Assembly: GCA_045128735.1 (NCBI GenBank)
Contig: JBGVRT010000133.1
Span: 28,929 to 92,928 of the forward strand
DNA: 64,000 bases
Direction of reading: 5' to 3'
Origin: RGIG8775 sp045128735
GTDB taxonomy: Bacteria > Bacillota > Clostridia > Oscillospirales > CAG-272
Shown here: one piece after another, positions 55,743 to 63,965 of the stretch
How the letters are laid out: every line of letters begins with the position of its first letter
Position numbering within the stretch: position 1 is the stretch's first letter
Translations under genes and position numbers: made by a program
Notes under the pieces: model-generated
Databases searched by the model: none
What the model was told of the DNA's origin: nothing
Seen by the model: the letters and a program-made list of their open reading frames with translations, nothing else

Positions 55743-57445
55743 ACGAACAAAACACACCCATAACAAGCGGAACGGCGCAAAAGGTACTTATGAATTTTGC
55801 CTTTTTGACAAACGATTCCCTGCGCTCGCTCGCCGATGCTCTCGGGCTTAAAATGGGGCTTTCCGAGCTTCGCTTCTGCCTTGATTATTTCAAACGCGAG
55901 AGACTTCCCGACCCTACCGTTGGCGAGCTTTTGACGTTTGACCGCGTTTATGCCGACCGAAGCCGACGCACAAACATCCCGTTAATTGCCTCGTTTATGA
56001 CCAACGACAAAACTGTTGCCGAAACCTACGCAGACCTTATGACAAGGCGCAAGGCTGTTGAGCCCGATTACACCGCGCCCTGCTCGCTCCCAAAGCTTCT
56101 TGAAATCCTGCCCACCTACGCCAACAGAGACAGTAACAGCGACGAGGTCAAGCTGTTTACAGGCAAGGAGCGTTTCGCAAATGCCGCATCCGAGCACTAC
56201 CGAGTTTTTGTCTCGGGAAGCGGATCATACAGTGAGGCAGCAATAGGATTAAAGGACAGCCGCCCCTACCTATCCACGCCCGAATGGGGCAACGCAGTTT
56301 ACGCAGTATTAAAGAGCTTCAACGATATTCCATCATTTGAGGAAAAACTCAACTCCTTCACCGTTTCGGCTGACGTTGCCGCGGCGGCAAAGCAGATAGA
56401 CCTGCTTGACGGCGAGTGCATTGTCACCCTGCTTGCGGAGCGTTTCTCGGGTATTAACCTTAATGCCGCGCCCTACGAGGCTATAGGCGGTGCGGAGTCT
56501 CCGTTTTCTATGCTTTCCGAAAGCGATTTCGGCATAATCATTACCGCCGCAAAGGAAAAGGCGGCAGATATGCTTATTGCGGCACAGGAGCTTGGCTTGA
56601 GAGTCATTCTTCTCGGTTCGGTTAACGGCTCAATGAAGATAACCTCAACCTCCTCAAAAGGACACAAGCTATCGCTTGACATAAACCTTCTCAAGTCGCT
56701 TGCCTTCTCCCATCCCGTAAGCTGTGAGGCTGATTCAACACAGCTTGTGGAAAGCTTCTACGAAAAGTCATATTTTCCCGTCATAAACGGTAAGCGTTAC
56801 AGGATAAGCAGTGCCGAGCACACGGTCAAAAACGCCTTTATCAGCGGTTACAACAGCGTGCTATACGCCTATTCGCTGGCGCTTCTCGGCGGCACCGAAA
56901 AGATGAGCTTTGCAGGTGCGTACACTGTTTTGCCCGACCTCAATTCCAAGAAATCGCTTGGTCTGTCAGTTGAGCTTATTCTCGGGGCTTACCGCGCTCA
57001 ATGCGAGCTCGGAATATACGACGGACACCCCTCGGTGGCGTTTGGCGAAAAAATCGGCTTGCGCTTCCACTCGCTGACAGAGGTAAAAAAGTATCTTCCC
57101 TCAAAGATAGTCGGCAAGGACAGCTACGTATATTACCTTGAGCCGCTTTACCGCGAGGACGGTCTGCCCGCCACAGAGGATATGAGGAAAATGCATGACT
57201 ACATATCGGGGCTTATTAACGACGGAATTATTATTTCGGCTTGCCCTACGGGCGAGAACCTTATCAAAACCCTTGACCGGATGAGCGAGGACACCTGCGT
57301 TGAGTATATCAGACGTGACGAACTTTCCTCACACTTCGGCGGTTTTATAGTCGAGACAACCCAAAGAATTCAAGGTGCGCTTATTGCAAGAAGCGCACGT
57401 GAGCCTGCGATTTTGCCCACAGATACGTCGGTATCAGCCGATTAA
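55739..57445 (+). CDS. Shortened PurL-like protein without the catalytic residues (putative pseudoenzyme)
   Basis: 568 residues, against about 1,200 in clade II FGAM synthases (PurL) of clostridia. Four parts line up with PurL by eye: LKMGLSELRFCLDYFKRE...DPTVGELLTFDRVYADRSRRT (PurL linker ending TYWSDHCRHT), YEAIGGAESPFSMLSESDFGII (PurL ...LSESQERM...), AYTVLPDL...SLGLSVELILGAYRAQCELGI (PurL ...LLGALKAQLELGIPAIGGKDSM) and ISGLINDGIIISACPTGENLIKTL near the end. The SDHCRHT histidines, NETHNHPT and GGKDSM motifs and the glutaminase domain are missing. It is coupled to mtaB by ATGA. Probably a regulatory or scaffolding relative; function unknown. Confidence 0.7.
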   Translation: MNEQNTPITSGTAQKVLMNFAFLTNDSLRSLADALGLKMGLSELRFCLDYFKRERLPDPTVGELLTFDRVYADRSRRTNIPLIASFMTNDKTVAETYADLMTRRKAVEPDYTAPCSLPKLLEILPTYANRDSNSDEVKLFTGKERFANAASEHYRVFVSGSGSYSEAAIGLKDSRPYLSTPEWGNAVYAVLKSFNDIPSFEEKLNSFTVSADVAAAAKQIDLLDGECIVTLLAERFSGINLNAAPYEAIGGAESPFSMLSESDFGIIITAAKEKAADMLIAAQELGLRVILLGSVNGSMKITSTSSKGHKLSLDINLLKSLAFSHPVSCEADSTQLVESFYEKSYFPVINGKRYRISSAEHTVKNAFISGYNSVLYAYSLALLGGTEKMSFAGAYTVLPDLNSKKSLGLSVELILGAYRAQCELGIYDGHPSVAFGEKIGLRFHSLTEVKKYLPSKIVGKDSYVYYLEPLYREDGLPATEDMRKMHDYISGLINDGIIISACPTGENLIKTLDRMSEDTCVEYIRRDELSSHFGGFIVETTQRIQGALIARSAREPAILPTDTSVSAD

Positions 57446-57467
57446 GCGGACAAATTGCCGGTAGCTA

Positions 57468-57496
57468 TTGACAATTTGAAAAATTTGGTATATAAT
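57468..57496 (+). promoter_or_regulatory. Promoter of tyrS
   Basis: TTGACA (57468-57473), 17 bases, TATAAT (57491-57496). The leader of about 40 bases is too short for a T-box. Confidence 0.9.
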
Positions 57497-57538
57497 AATC
57501 AAGATGTACCTATTACTTTTTGAAAGGAATTTTGAAAA

Positions 57539-58759
57539 ATGACAATTTACGACGAGTTGGTTGCCAGAGGTCTTATCGCTCAGGTAACCGATGAAAAGGA
57601 AATAAAGGAGCTTATAAACAACGGAAAAGCAACCTTTTACATCGGCTTTGACCCCACAGCCGACAGCCTTCACGTAGGTCACTTCATGGCACTTTGCCTT
57701 ATGAAGAGACTTCAGATGGCAGGCAACAAGCCCATTGCCCTTATCGGTGGCGGCACAGCCATGATAGGCGACCCCTCGGGAAGAACCGACATGCGTTCTA
57801 TGATGACCAAAGAAACCATTAACCACAACTGTGAGTGCTTCAAAAAGCAGATGGAACGCTTCATAGAGTTTGGCGAAGGCAAGGCTGAAATGGTTAACAA
57901 TGCCGATTGGCTTCTTGATCTTAATTACGTTGAGGTTCTCAGAGAAGTCGGCGCTTGCTTCTCGGTCAACAATATGCTAAGAGCAGAGTGCTATAAGCAA
58001 AGAATGGAAAAGGGTCTTTCATTCCTTGAATTCAACTATATGATTATGCAGTCATACGACTTCTACCGTCTTTTCCAGACACACGGCTGTAATCTTCAGT
58101 TTGGCGGAAACGACCAGTGGTCAAACATGCTCGGCGGAACTGAGCTTATCCGCCGCAAGCTTGGCAAGGACGCGCACGCTATGACCATTACCCTGCTTCT
58201 CAACTCCGAGGGCAAAAAGATGGGCAAGACTGCAAGCGGTGCGGTTTGGCTTGACCCCAACAAGACCTCTCCCTTTGATTTCTACCAGTATTGGAGAAAT
58301 ATTGGCGACGCAGACGTGCTTAAGTGCATCCGTATGCTTACCTTCCTTCCTCTTGAAGAAATTGACGAGATGGACAAGTGGGAGGGTGCACAGCTTAACA
58401 AGGCTAAGGAAATTCTCGCTTACGAGCTTACAAAGCTTGTTCACGGTGACGAGGAGGCTACCAAGGCTCAGGAGGCGGCACGCGCACTCTTCAGCGCGGG
58501 AAGCTCGGATAATATGCCCACCGCAACAATTTCCGCGGACGATTTCACAGATGGAAGCATCGACATTCTCACACTCCTTGTCAAGACAGGTCTTGTTCCC
58601 TCCAAGTCAGAGGCAAGACGTGCCGTTGATCAGGGCGGCGTGACCTTTGAGGGTGAAAAGGTTACCGACATCAAGGCTGTCTATTCCCCCGAAGCATTCG
58701 CTGACGGCGCGGTAGTCAAGAGAGGTAAAAAGAACTTTATGAAGGTCGTTATCGGCTAA
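57539..58759 (+). CDS. tyrS: Tyrosyl-tRNA synthetase
   Basis: 406 residues. Class I synthetase with the HIGH motif as SLHVGHFMAL (near 43) and KMSKS as KMGKTASGAVWL (near 229), tyrosine-pocket residues in FNYMIMQSYDFYRL and QFGGNDQWSNM, and a C-terminal S4 domain (LVKTGLVPSKSEARRAVDQGG). AAAGGAA precedes the ATG. No T-box is seen, which is unusual for a clostridial tyrS. Confidence 0.97.
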   Translation: MTIYDELVARGLIAQVTDEKEIKELINNGKATFYIGFDPTADSLHVGHFMALCLMKRLQMAGNKPIALIGGGTAMIGDPSGRTDMRSMMTKETINHNCECFKKQMERFIEFGEGKAEMVNNADWLLDLNYVEVLREVGACFSVNNMLRAECYKQRMEKGLSFLEFNYMIMQSYDFYRLFQTHGCNLQFGGNDQWSNMLGGTELIRRKLGKDAHAMTITLLLNSEGKKMGKTASGAVWLDPNKTSPFDFYQYWRNIGDADVLKCIRMLTFLPLEEIDEMDKWEGAQLNKAKEILAYELTKLVHGDEEATKAQEAARALFSAGSSDNMPTATISADDFTDGSIDILTLLVKTGLVPSKSEARRAVDQGGVTFEGEKVTDIKAVYSPEAFADGAVVKRGKKNFMKVVIG

Positions 58760-58785
58760 AAAAGTAATAATTATATGGGTTGTAT

Positions 58786-58815
58786 GGGACGGCGGAAACG
58801 CCGTCCCAACTTTTA
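58786..58815 (+). terminator. Terminator after tyrS
   Basis: Perfect stem GGGACGGCG/CGCCGTCCC (58786-58794, 58799-58807) with a GAAA tetraloop, then AACTTTT. The T-run is weak. Confidence 0.75.
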
Positions 58816-58878
58816 CGGTGACTTATGTAAAAAACTCAAACATCGGAAAATAAGTTATAAATTTCGCAAAATAAATCA

Positions 58879-58907
58879 TTGTTTTTTTATCTTGCATATG
58901 ATATAAT
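58879..58907 (+). promoter_or_regulatory. Promoter of the lipoprotein-serine hydrolase unit
   Basis: TTGTTT (58879-58884), 17 bases, TATAAT (58902-58907). Confidence 0.7.
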
Positions 58908-58953
58908 TTATACAACGAAACTGTGCAAATTAAATATAATCAAGGAGGTCTTT

Positions 58954-60120
58954 ATGACACGCTTCGCTAAGCTTATTTACCTTATCGTTATGCTATCTCT
59001 ACTTGTGACACTCGCTTCTTGCGACAGTGGGGTGTCCGAAGTCACAGATGCGCCGCAACAAACAGATGCGCCGCAGACAGATATTCCGCACGTCCACAGC
59101 TTCATAGATGAGGTTACACCCGCAAGCTGTATAAACGAAGGAAAAATCGTAGAAAAATGCTCCTGCGGTGAAACAAAAGATGAATTGGTAATACCGAAGA
59201 TTTCCCATATGGCAACAGAAATAAACTGTGAATCCGAAACGCTTTGCGGCGTTTGTGGCGCTGTGATTGCCCCCGCAACGGGACACAAAATGCTCGTCAC
59301 CGAAATTTTATCCGAAGCAACATGTTCCGCAGACGGAAAAGTAATTTGTACTTGCTCAATTTGCGGTAAGGAAGAAGAAATGATATCGGCACAAAAAGAG
59401 CATTCCTATAGCAACGGCACTAAGTGGAGCGTCAATGACGGCGTATATTCCGCAAGCTCGGGCTGTGCGTTTTGCGGAAATAACAGTATCAGCGAAAGCG
59501 ATACACCCGCCTTTTCACTTGACTTTGAATCTTCTCTTTCAGACGTTGCCACAAAATACGAAGGCTTCAGAATCGTCAAGCCGGATAACTACAGCTCTAA
59601 GACGGTAGAAGCTAACGGAAGCACCGGACTTAAGGTTGTAGGTTCCGCGTCAAACCTTTTCTACATTGATGTTGACGCGCAAAAGCTTCTTGAACTGGGA
59701 ACTGTTTCAATATCCTTTGACATGACCCTGCTCACAGACGGCACAAGCGGTAAAGAACCCTCATTATTCTCTCTGCTCGGAAACTTCCAAAACGGAGCCG
59801 CAACCGGTACAGCAAAATGGGGATGGATGTTTAAGTTCAAAAACGACGAGGGCAAATTGGAGATAATTCAGGGAAAGACTCTTAACGATACCAACAGCGT
59901 CTTTTTGGAGAAAGGCGTTAAACACAAAATAAATATTTTGCTTAACACGCAGACATGCAAGGCGGAAATATTTGTAAACGGAAAACACATAGGCGTTTCT
60001 CAAACAGTTTATACCTTTATCAAGAACGAGTCACAAAACCAAAATCTTTCCTTCAGATTCGGAGACGGCAATATACCGGAAACAATTTTCGACAATATAA
60101 AAATTTCGGCTGTCAGATAA
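58954..60120 (+). CDS. Lipoprotein with cysteine-pair repeats and a LamG-like domain
   Basis: About 388 residues. The signal MTRFAKLIYLIVMLSLLVTL leads to a lipobox LASC. Residues about 45-160 contain three loose repeats of the form H-x-H/HxM...(A/S)C...G...C-x-C-G (HVHSF...CSCGE, HMAT...CGVCG, HKML...CTCSICGK), a pattern common in clostridial surface proteins. The C-terminal 200 residues resemble a concanavalin/LamG beta-sandwich (TVSISFDMTLL, NIPETIFDNIKIS at the end), suggesting glycan binding. AAGGAGG precedes the ATG. It is followed by the serine hydrolase gene after 35 bases. Confidence 0.75.
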   Translation: MTRFAKLIYLIVMLSLLVTLASCDSGVSEVTDAPQQTDAPQTDIPHVHSFIDEVTPASCINEGKIVEKCSCGETKDELVIPKISHMATEINCESETLCGVCGAVIAPATGHKMLVTEILSEATCSADGKVICTCSICGKEEEMISAQKEHSYSNGTKWSVNDGVYSASSGCAFCGNNSISESDTPAFSLDFESSLSDVATKYEGFRIVKPDNYSSKTVEANGSTGLKVVGSASNLFYIDVDAQKLLELGTVSISFDMTLLTDGTSGKEPSLFSLLGNFQNGAATGTAKWGWMFKFKNDEGKLEIIQGKTLNDTNSVFLEKGVKHKINILLNTQTCKAEIFVNGKHIGVSQTVYTFIKNESQNQNLSFRFGDGNIPETIFDNIKISAVR

Positions 60121-60155
60121 AAACTCACCCAACTAAAACATAAGGAGAATTACAT

Positions 60156-61445
60156 ATGAAAAAAATCTTTGTTTTTGTGCTTGCGCTCACATTGGCGTTT
60201 TCGCTTATGTCCTGCAACAGCGGAGACGTCGAAACACAGCCCACAACCGATAATCGAGAAACCGAGCCTACAGAAACAGAAGCTCAGGACAAGGAGGTCA
60301 AGGTTATGCTTGACATAGAAAAAATAAAAGCAAGTGCAGATAAAAAAAATAATGCAAGGGTAAAATCCCAATATATGACGGGATGCATTTACGGTATATA
60401 TGACAAAAACGGCAAGCTGGTCAGCTCCTCAATAGGCTACGCTGATTTGGCAGGCACTAAAGAAATAAAGCCCGACACAATTTTCAGAATGGCATCAATG
60501 ACAAAGCCCATCACTGGCGTTGCAGTTATGCAGCTTTATGAAAAGGGGTTTATTGATTTGGACACGCCCATATCAAAGTGGTTCCCTGCCTTTGAAAATA
60601 TGCTTATCGCGGAAAAAATCGAAAACAAAGAGGTAGTTAAGGCCCGCAAGGCAACGGTACAGCTTACCCCCCGTATTCTTCTCTCGCATTCCAACGGCTT
60701 GGGAGTCGGCGACGTAGCAAACCTACATAATTTACGAGTCACGAATCTTGCGGAATCTGTAAACAACTACAGCACCGACGTTTTGGCGTTTGAGCCGTCT
60801 ACTAAATCAGGCTATAGCGCAACCTACGCTTTTGATGTTCTCGCGCGTATTGTTGAAATAGAATCGGGAATGCCGTATGATATGTACGTCAAGAGATACA
60901 TTTTTGACCCTCTCGGTATGGTCGACACCACCTATCTTCCCAGCGATGAACAGCTTTCAAGAATAGTTGACTTTGTTTCCACGGACAATTCGCAGCTTTC
61001 TTCGGTCGCAATCAACGCAAAGTCGGGCTTCAAAGGCTACGAGGACGGAACGGTAGGCGGAGGCTGGGGACTTTTCTCCACGCTGAACGACTACAGCCGT
61101 TTCGCAAGAATGCTTCTTCGCGGCGGAGAGCTTGACGGAGTAAGAATACTCAAGGAAGAAACCGTTGCGCTTATGTCCACGGTAAATGAGCTGAGCGTAA
61201 AGGAAAATATGAGTCCCGTACAAAATTGGGGACTTTCGGTAAGAGTTCGCGAAAAGACGACTTCCTCACAGCCCCTCAGCGCAGGAAGTTACGGTTGGAG
61301 CGGAGCTTACGGAACGCATTTCTGGGTTGACCCCGAGCTTGGATATGTGGCAATTTATATGCTTAACCTTTCCAATGCCGGAGGTTCGGGAGCACCCACC
61401 GTATCCGAATTTGAGGCTTGCGTTGCCTCGGGTGTAATAAAATAA
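60156..61445 (+). CDS. Lipoprotein serine hydrolase, class C beta-lactamase/esterase fold
   Basis: 429 residues with a lipoprotein signal (FSLMSC). The active-site motifs of the family are present: SMTK (IFRMASMTKPITG near 114) and the Tyr motif YSATYAF near 217, with a C-terminal GWSGAYGTHFWVDPELG in the place of KTG. Such proteins hydrolyse esters or peptides, and some act on cell-wall precursors; beta-lactamase activity is not implied. AAGGAG precedes the ATG. It is the second gene of the unit. Confidence 0.85.
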   Translation: MKKIFVFVLALTLAFSLMSCNSGDVETQPTTDNRETEPTETEAQDKEVKVMLDIEKIKASADKKNNARVKSQYMTGCIYGIYDKNGKLVSSSIGYADLAGTKEIKPDTIFRMASMTKPITGVAVMQLYEKGFIDLDTPISKWFPAFENMLIAEKIENKEVVKARKATVQLTPRILLSHSNGLGVGDVANLHNLRVTNLAESVNNYSTDVLAFEPSTKSGYSATYAFDVLARIVEIESGMPYDMYVKRYIFDPLGMVDTTYLPSDEQLSRIVDFVSTDNSQLSSVAINAKSGFKGYEDGTVGGGWGLFSTLNDYSRFARMLLRGGELDGVRILKEETVALMSTVNELSVKENMSPVQNWGLSVRVREKTTSSQPLSAGSYGWSGAYGTHFWVDPELGYVAIYMLNLSNAGGSGAPTVSEFEACVASGVIK

Positions 61446-61467
61446 AACTGTAACAAATACAACTACA

Positions 61468-61499
61468 GGGCTGTCTCAGTGAGACAGCCCCTTTCTTTA
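61468..61499 (+). terminator. Terminator after the serine hydrolase gene
   Basis: GGGCTGTCTC (61468-61477) and GAGACAGCCC (61481-61490) form a perfect stem, followed by CTTTCTTT. Confidence 0.9.
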
Positions 61500-61542
61500 T
61501 AAAAGCAAAGGTTTAACCACCTCGGATAAATTCTAAAAGTTA

Positions 61543-61644
61543 TCAAGGTACGGATATTGAAAGCCCAAAAATCGTGTTCTCATAGCAGTTGTACATATCG
61601 CCTCTGTGACCCGCTACCGTCATTTTTCCTACGTGCTTAATCAT
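61543..61644 (-). pseudogene. Truncated glycerophosphodiester phosphodiesterase (GDPD) gene, first 33 codons
   Basis: Directly behind egsA, overlapping its stop codon by ATGA, a frame encodes MIKHVGKMTVAGHRGDMYNC and then YENTIFG, the N-terminal motif (HRG...ENT) of GDPD enzymes. It then runs into a stop after SISVP; the catalytic remainder (ED.H motif) is not found in any frame before the terminator at 61468-61499. A 3' deletion of a gene cotranscribed with egsA is the simplest reading. Confidence 0.7.
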
Positions 61645-62903
61645 TTTTCTTTCCCCTTAAAATCGTAATTCATCCAAAGGACGGTATATCTATCCTTAAG
61701 ATCCTTGGCGTAGTCTATCGCTTCGTTTATCTTATTTTCGCCGTACTCGGCGTAGAATTCCTTTATGTCAAGCTCGGCAAGCGCAAGGATTCGCTTTATC
61801 TCCTCGCAGCTTGGGCACTCGGCAAGAATTTCTCTTATCTCCTTCTCTTTTTTGAGATAAATAGGCGCGCGGTCCTTTGCGTAGTTCCCTACCTTATCCT
61901 GAAGCTTGAGACAGCCCTCGGCTGAGCTTTTATATATCTTGCCAAGCTTTTCTTCAAGCTCGCGGCGGTCGGGGGTATATTGCTTTTGGGGAAACCCGTT
62001 TTTCAAGAGCTTTTCACGTATCTCCGCAGTTACAACGGTGGAATACGCCACGTCTATGCCGTGTGCAAAATAATTCTCACCGTTAAGTATTCCTACAATC
62101 TCAAAGAAGTGCGAAAGGTGATGCTCGCTACCCGAAGCGGGGCGCGAGGTGCCCGCAAAGCTCATCATTATGCCCACCGCAACAAGTGCCTCCATAAGCA
62201 CCTTTACGCTTTCTGCGTCGCGCTGGAGCAGTCCGTCGGCAAGCGCCACGGTTTTCTTTATCATTTCGTAAGTGGTATCGTATATGTATTGGCAGAAATA
62301 TTCGCCGTTTACCGCACGGCTCAGCTTCCAGTCGTTGAGCGCGGAATATTTGCCCACGATATCTCCATAGCCCGCCTTTATCATTTCCATAGGCGCACCT
62401 GCAAGGATTTCGGGGTCAGCGATTATCGCCTTGGGAACGCCTGCGGGATAGGTCACCTTCATTCCGCCCGTTATCATTGCCGCGCCCGTAGAGGCGTAGC
62501 CGTCCATCGATGGGGCGGTTGCCACAACCATATAATGAAGCTTTTTTTCGTTGGCAACGTACTTGCATAGGTCCTGAATAACGCCCGAGCCAACGCCCAC
62601 GATAAGGTCGCTGTCACCAAGAGCGTCAATAACGCTCTCTATGCTTTCCTCGTTCGGAATAAGCACCGATTTGCCCGAAAAAATCACCTTTCCATACACT
62701 TTTTTGCCAAGTGCCTCGCAGGTCTGTTTTCCTGCCGCCCCAAAAGTATTTTCATCGGCAACCACAAGTATTTTCTTATATTGGGCGCAAAGTGCTGAAA
62801 GTCGGCTAACCGCCCCTTTTTCGATATATACGCTGTCTATATCGCAGGTGTGGTATCTGCCGCAATCGCACTTTTTTCCGCTCAAAAGCATTTGAATATC
62901 CAT
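61641..62903 (-). CDS. egsA: sn-Glycerol-1-phosphate dehydrogenase (EgsA/AraM type)
   Basis: 420 residues. It reduces dihydroxyacetone phosphate to glycerol-1-phosphate. GVGSGVIQDLCKY (near 102) binds the cofactor, and the metal ligands are the Asp in GYGDIVGKYSA and His in SEHHLSHFFE and HGIDVAYS. Bacillota relatives (AraM) are NADH-preferring nickel enzymes, used for unusual glycerolipids. An N-terminal CDCGRYH segment is also typical. It is divergent from the DeoR-type regulator, with the promoter at 62942-62970. Confidence 0.9.
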   Translation of the reverse strand: MDIQMLLSGKKCDCGRYHTCDIDSVYIEKGAVSRLSALCAQYKKILVVADENTFGAAGKQTCEALGKKVYGKVIFSGKSVLIPNEESIESVIDALGDSDLIVGVGSGVIQDLCKYVANEKKLHYMVVATAPSMDGYASTGAAMITGGMKVTYPAGVPKAIIADPEILAGAPMEMIKAGYGDIVGKYSALNDWKLSRAVNGEYFCQYIYDTTYEMIKKTVALADGLLQRDAESVKVLMEALVAVGIMMSFAGTSRPASGSEHHLSHFFEIVGILNGENYFAHGIDVAYSTVVTAEIREKLLKNGFPQKQYTPDRRELEEKLGKIYKSSAEGCLKLQDKVGNYAKDRAPIYLKKEKEIREILAECPSCEEIKRILALAELDIKEFYAEYGENKINEAIDYAKDLKDRYTVLWMNYDFKGKEK

Positions 62904-62941
62904 AAATTTCTCCCAAGCTATTTACTTTTTTCGTTATTTGT

Positions 62942-62970
62942 ATTATAATATATCCGTCAGAATAAGTCAA
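62942..62970 (-). promoter_or_regulatory. Promoter of egsA
   Basis: On the minus strand TTGACT (62965-62970), 17 bases, TATAAT (62942-62947). Confidence 0.8.
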
Positions 62971-63055
62971 CTAAAAACCGGAAAACAATCAAAAAGCGAC
63001 GAATAGCCAAAAATCACGCCAAAGTCGGTCAAACTCAAGCAAAAGGAGTAGTAAA

Positions 63056-63808
63056 ATGATAAAATCCGAACGCGAGCAGGAAATACTTAACATAATGAAA
63101 GCCTCGGGGGGCTTTGCAACGGTAAAAAAACTGTGCGAGGCACTCTACGCCAGCGAGTCAAGCATACGCCGCGACCTTACAAGAATGGAGCAAGGCGGTC
63201 TTATAAAACGCTCATACGGCGGTGCGGAGATGATCCGAAACTACTCGGGCGCGATAAATTTCAATTACCGCTACAGCCACAACGTAGAGGAAAAGAAGCT
63301 TATTGCCGAAAAGGCGGCGACTCTTATAAAGGACGGCGACATTATATTTATGGACGAGTCAACGTCAGCCTTTTATCTCGCCTCACACATACGCGACAAA
63401 AGCTCGGTTACCGTCATCACCAACAACGTGGAAATAATAAATCTGCTTGCCGAGACAAATATTACGCTTGTCTCGTCGGGCGGGTATCTAAGCCGCGAAA
63501 ACCGCACCTGCTTTGTTGGTGTGGACGCTCAGCGCGTTTTTGAAAACACCTATGCCGACATTATTTTTTTTTCATGCAAGTCGCTGTCTGACGACGGCGT
63601 CATCTCCGACGTGACCCGCGAGGAAGTGCTTATCAAGCAGGCGATGATCAACAACGCGGCAAAAAGGGTATTTCTTTGCGACAGCGGAAAATTCGGAACG
63701 CGCTCAGCATACAGGCAGTGTACACTAAAGGATATTGACGTTATGATAAGTGAAAACACAAGCGCGGAACGCTTCAGTGACTATTTTGAATATCTGACGG
63801 TTATGTGA
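63056..63808 (+). CDS. DeoR/GlpR-family transcriptional regulator
   Basis: 250 residues. The N-terminal helix-turn-helix is REQEILNIMKASGGFATVKK...SSIRRDLTRMEQGGLIKRSYGG (near 5-57), and the C-terminal part is a sugar-phosphate sensor domain with GDIIFMDESTSAFYLASHI, TNNVEIINLL and CDSGKFG. It is divergent from egsA with 152 bases between them, so it probably controls that gene in response to a glycerol- or sugar-phosphate. AAAGGAG precedes the ATG. No consensus promoter for it is evident. Confidence 0.9.
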   Translation: MIKSEREQEILNIMKASGGFATVKKLCEALYASESSIRRDLTRMEQGGLIKRSYGGAEMIRNYSGAINFNYRYSHNVEEKKLIAEKAATLIKDGDIIFMDESTSAFYLASHIRDKSSVTVITNNVEIINLLAETNITLVSSGGYLSRENRTCFVGVDAQRVFENTYADIIFFSCKSLSDDGVISDVTREEVLIKQAMINNAAKRVFLCDSGKFGTRSAYRQCTLKDIDVMISENTSAERFSDYFEYLTVM

Positions 63809-63830
63809 CCTCTGAAAGCTAAAAACTTTC

Positions 63831-63859
63831 TTGACAAACAAGCATACATATGATAAACT
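63831..63859 (+). promoter_or_regulatory. Promoter reading out of the window
   Basis: TTGACA (63831-63836), 17 bases, TAAACT (63854-63859). The transcript would begin just before the paired hairpins at 63885-63965. Confidence 0.65.
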
Positions 63860-63884
63860 ATAGGTCACCTCTAAAAACTCATCG

Positions 63885-63965
63885 ACGGACGAATCGGCGG
63901 TGCTTTTTCCGTCATTCGTCACAAAAATTCTTCGCATAGGGTCAACTATACGCGCGAATTTTTGT
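63885..63965. repeat. Two stacked hairpins at the right edge, likely a dispersed repeat
   Basis: Hairpin one: GACGAAT (63888-63894) with ATTCGTC (63914-63920). Hairpin two: ACAAAAATTC (63921-63930) with GAATTTTTGT (63956-63965), with further pairing of GCATA/TATAC-like words inside. No reading frame is present, and the last 35 bases of the window hold no recognisable gene. Confidence 0.5.

Noticed and set aside
57446..57538. T-box riboswitch expected before tyrS.
   Set aside because: Only about 40 bases separate the likely transcription start from the ATG, with no specifier stem or TGGN motif.
60156..61445. Call as a beta-lactamase resistance gene.
   Set aside because: The SxxK and Tyr motifs are shared by many esterases and peptidases; nothing in the sequence indicates antibiotic hydrolysis.
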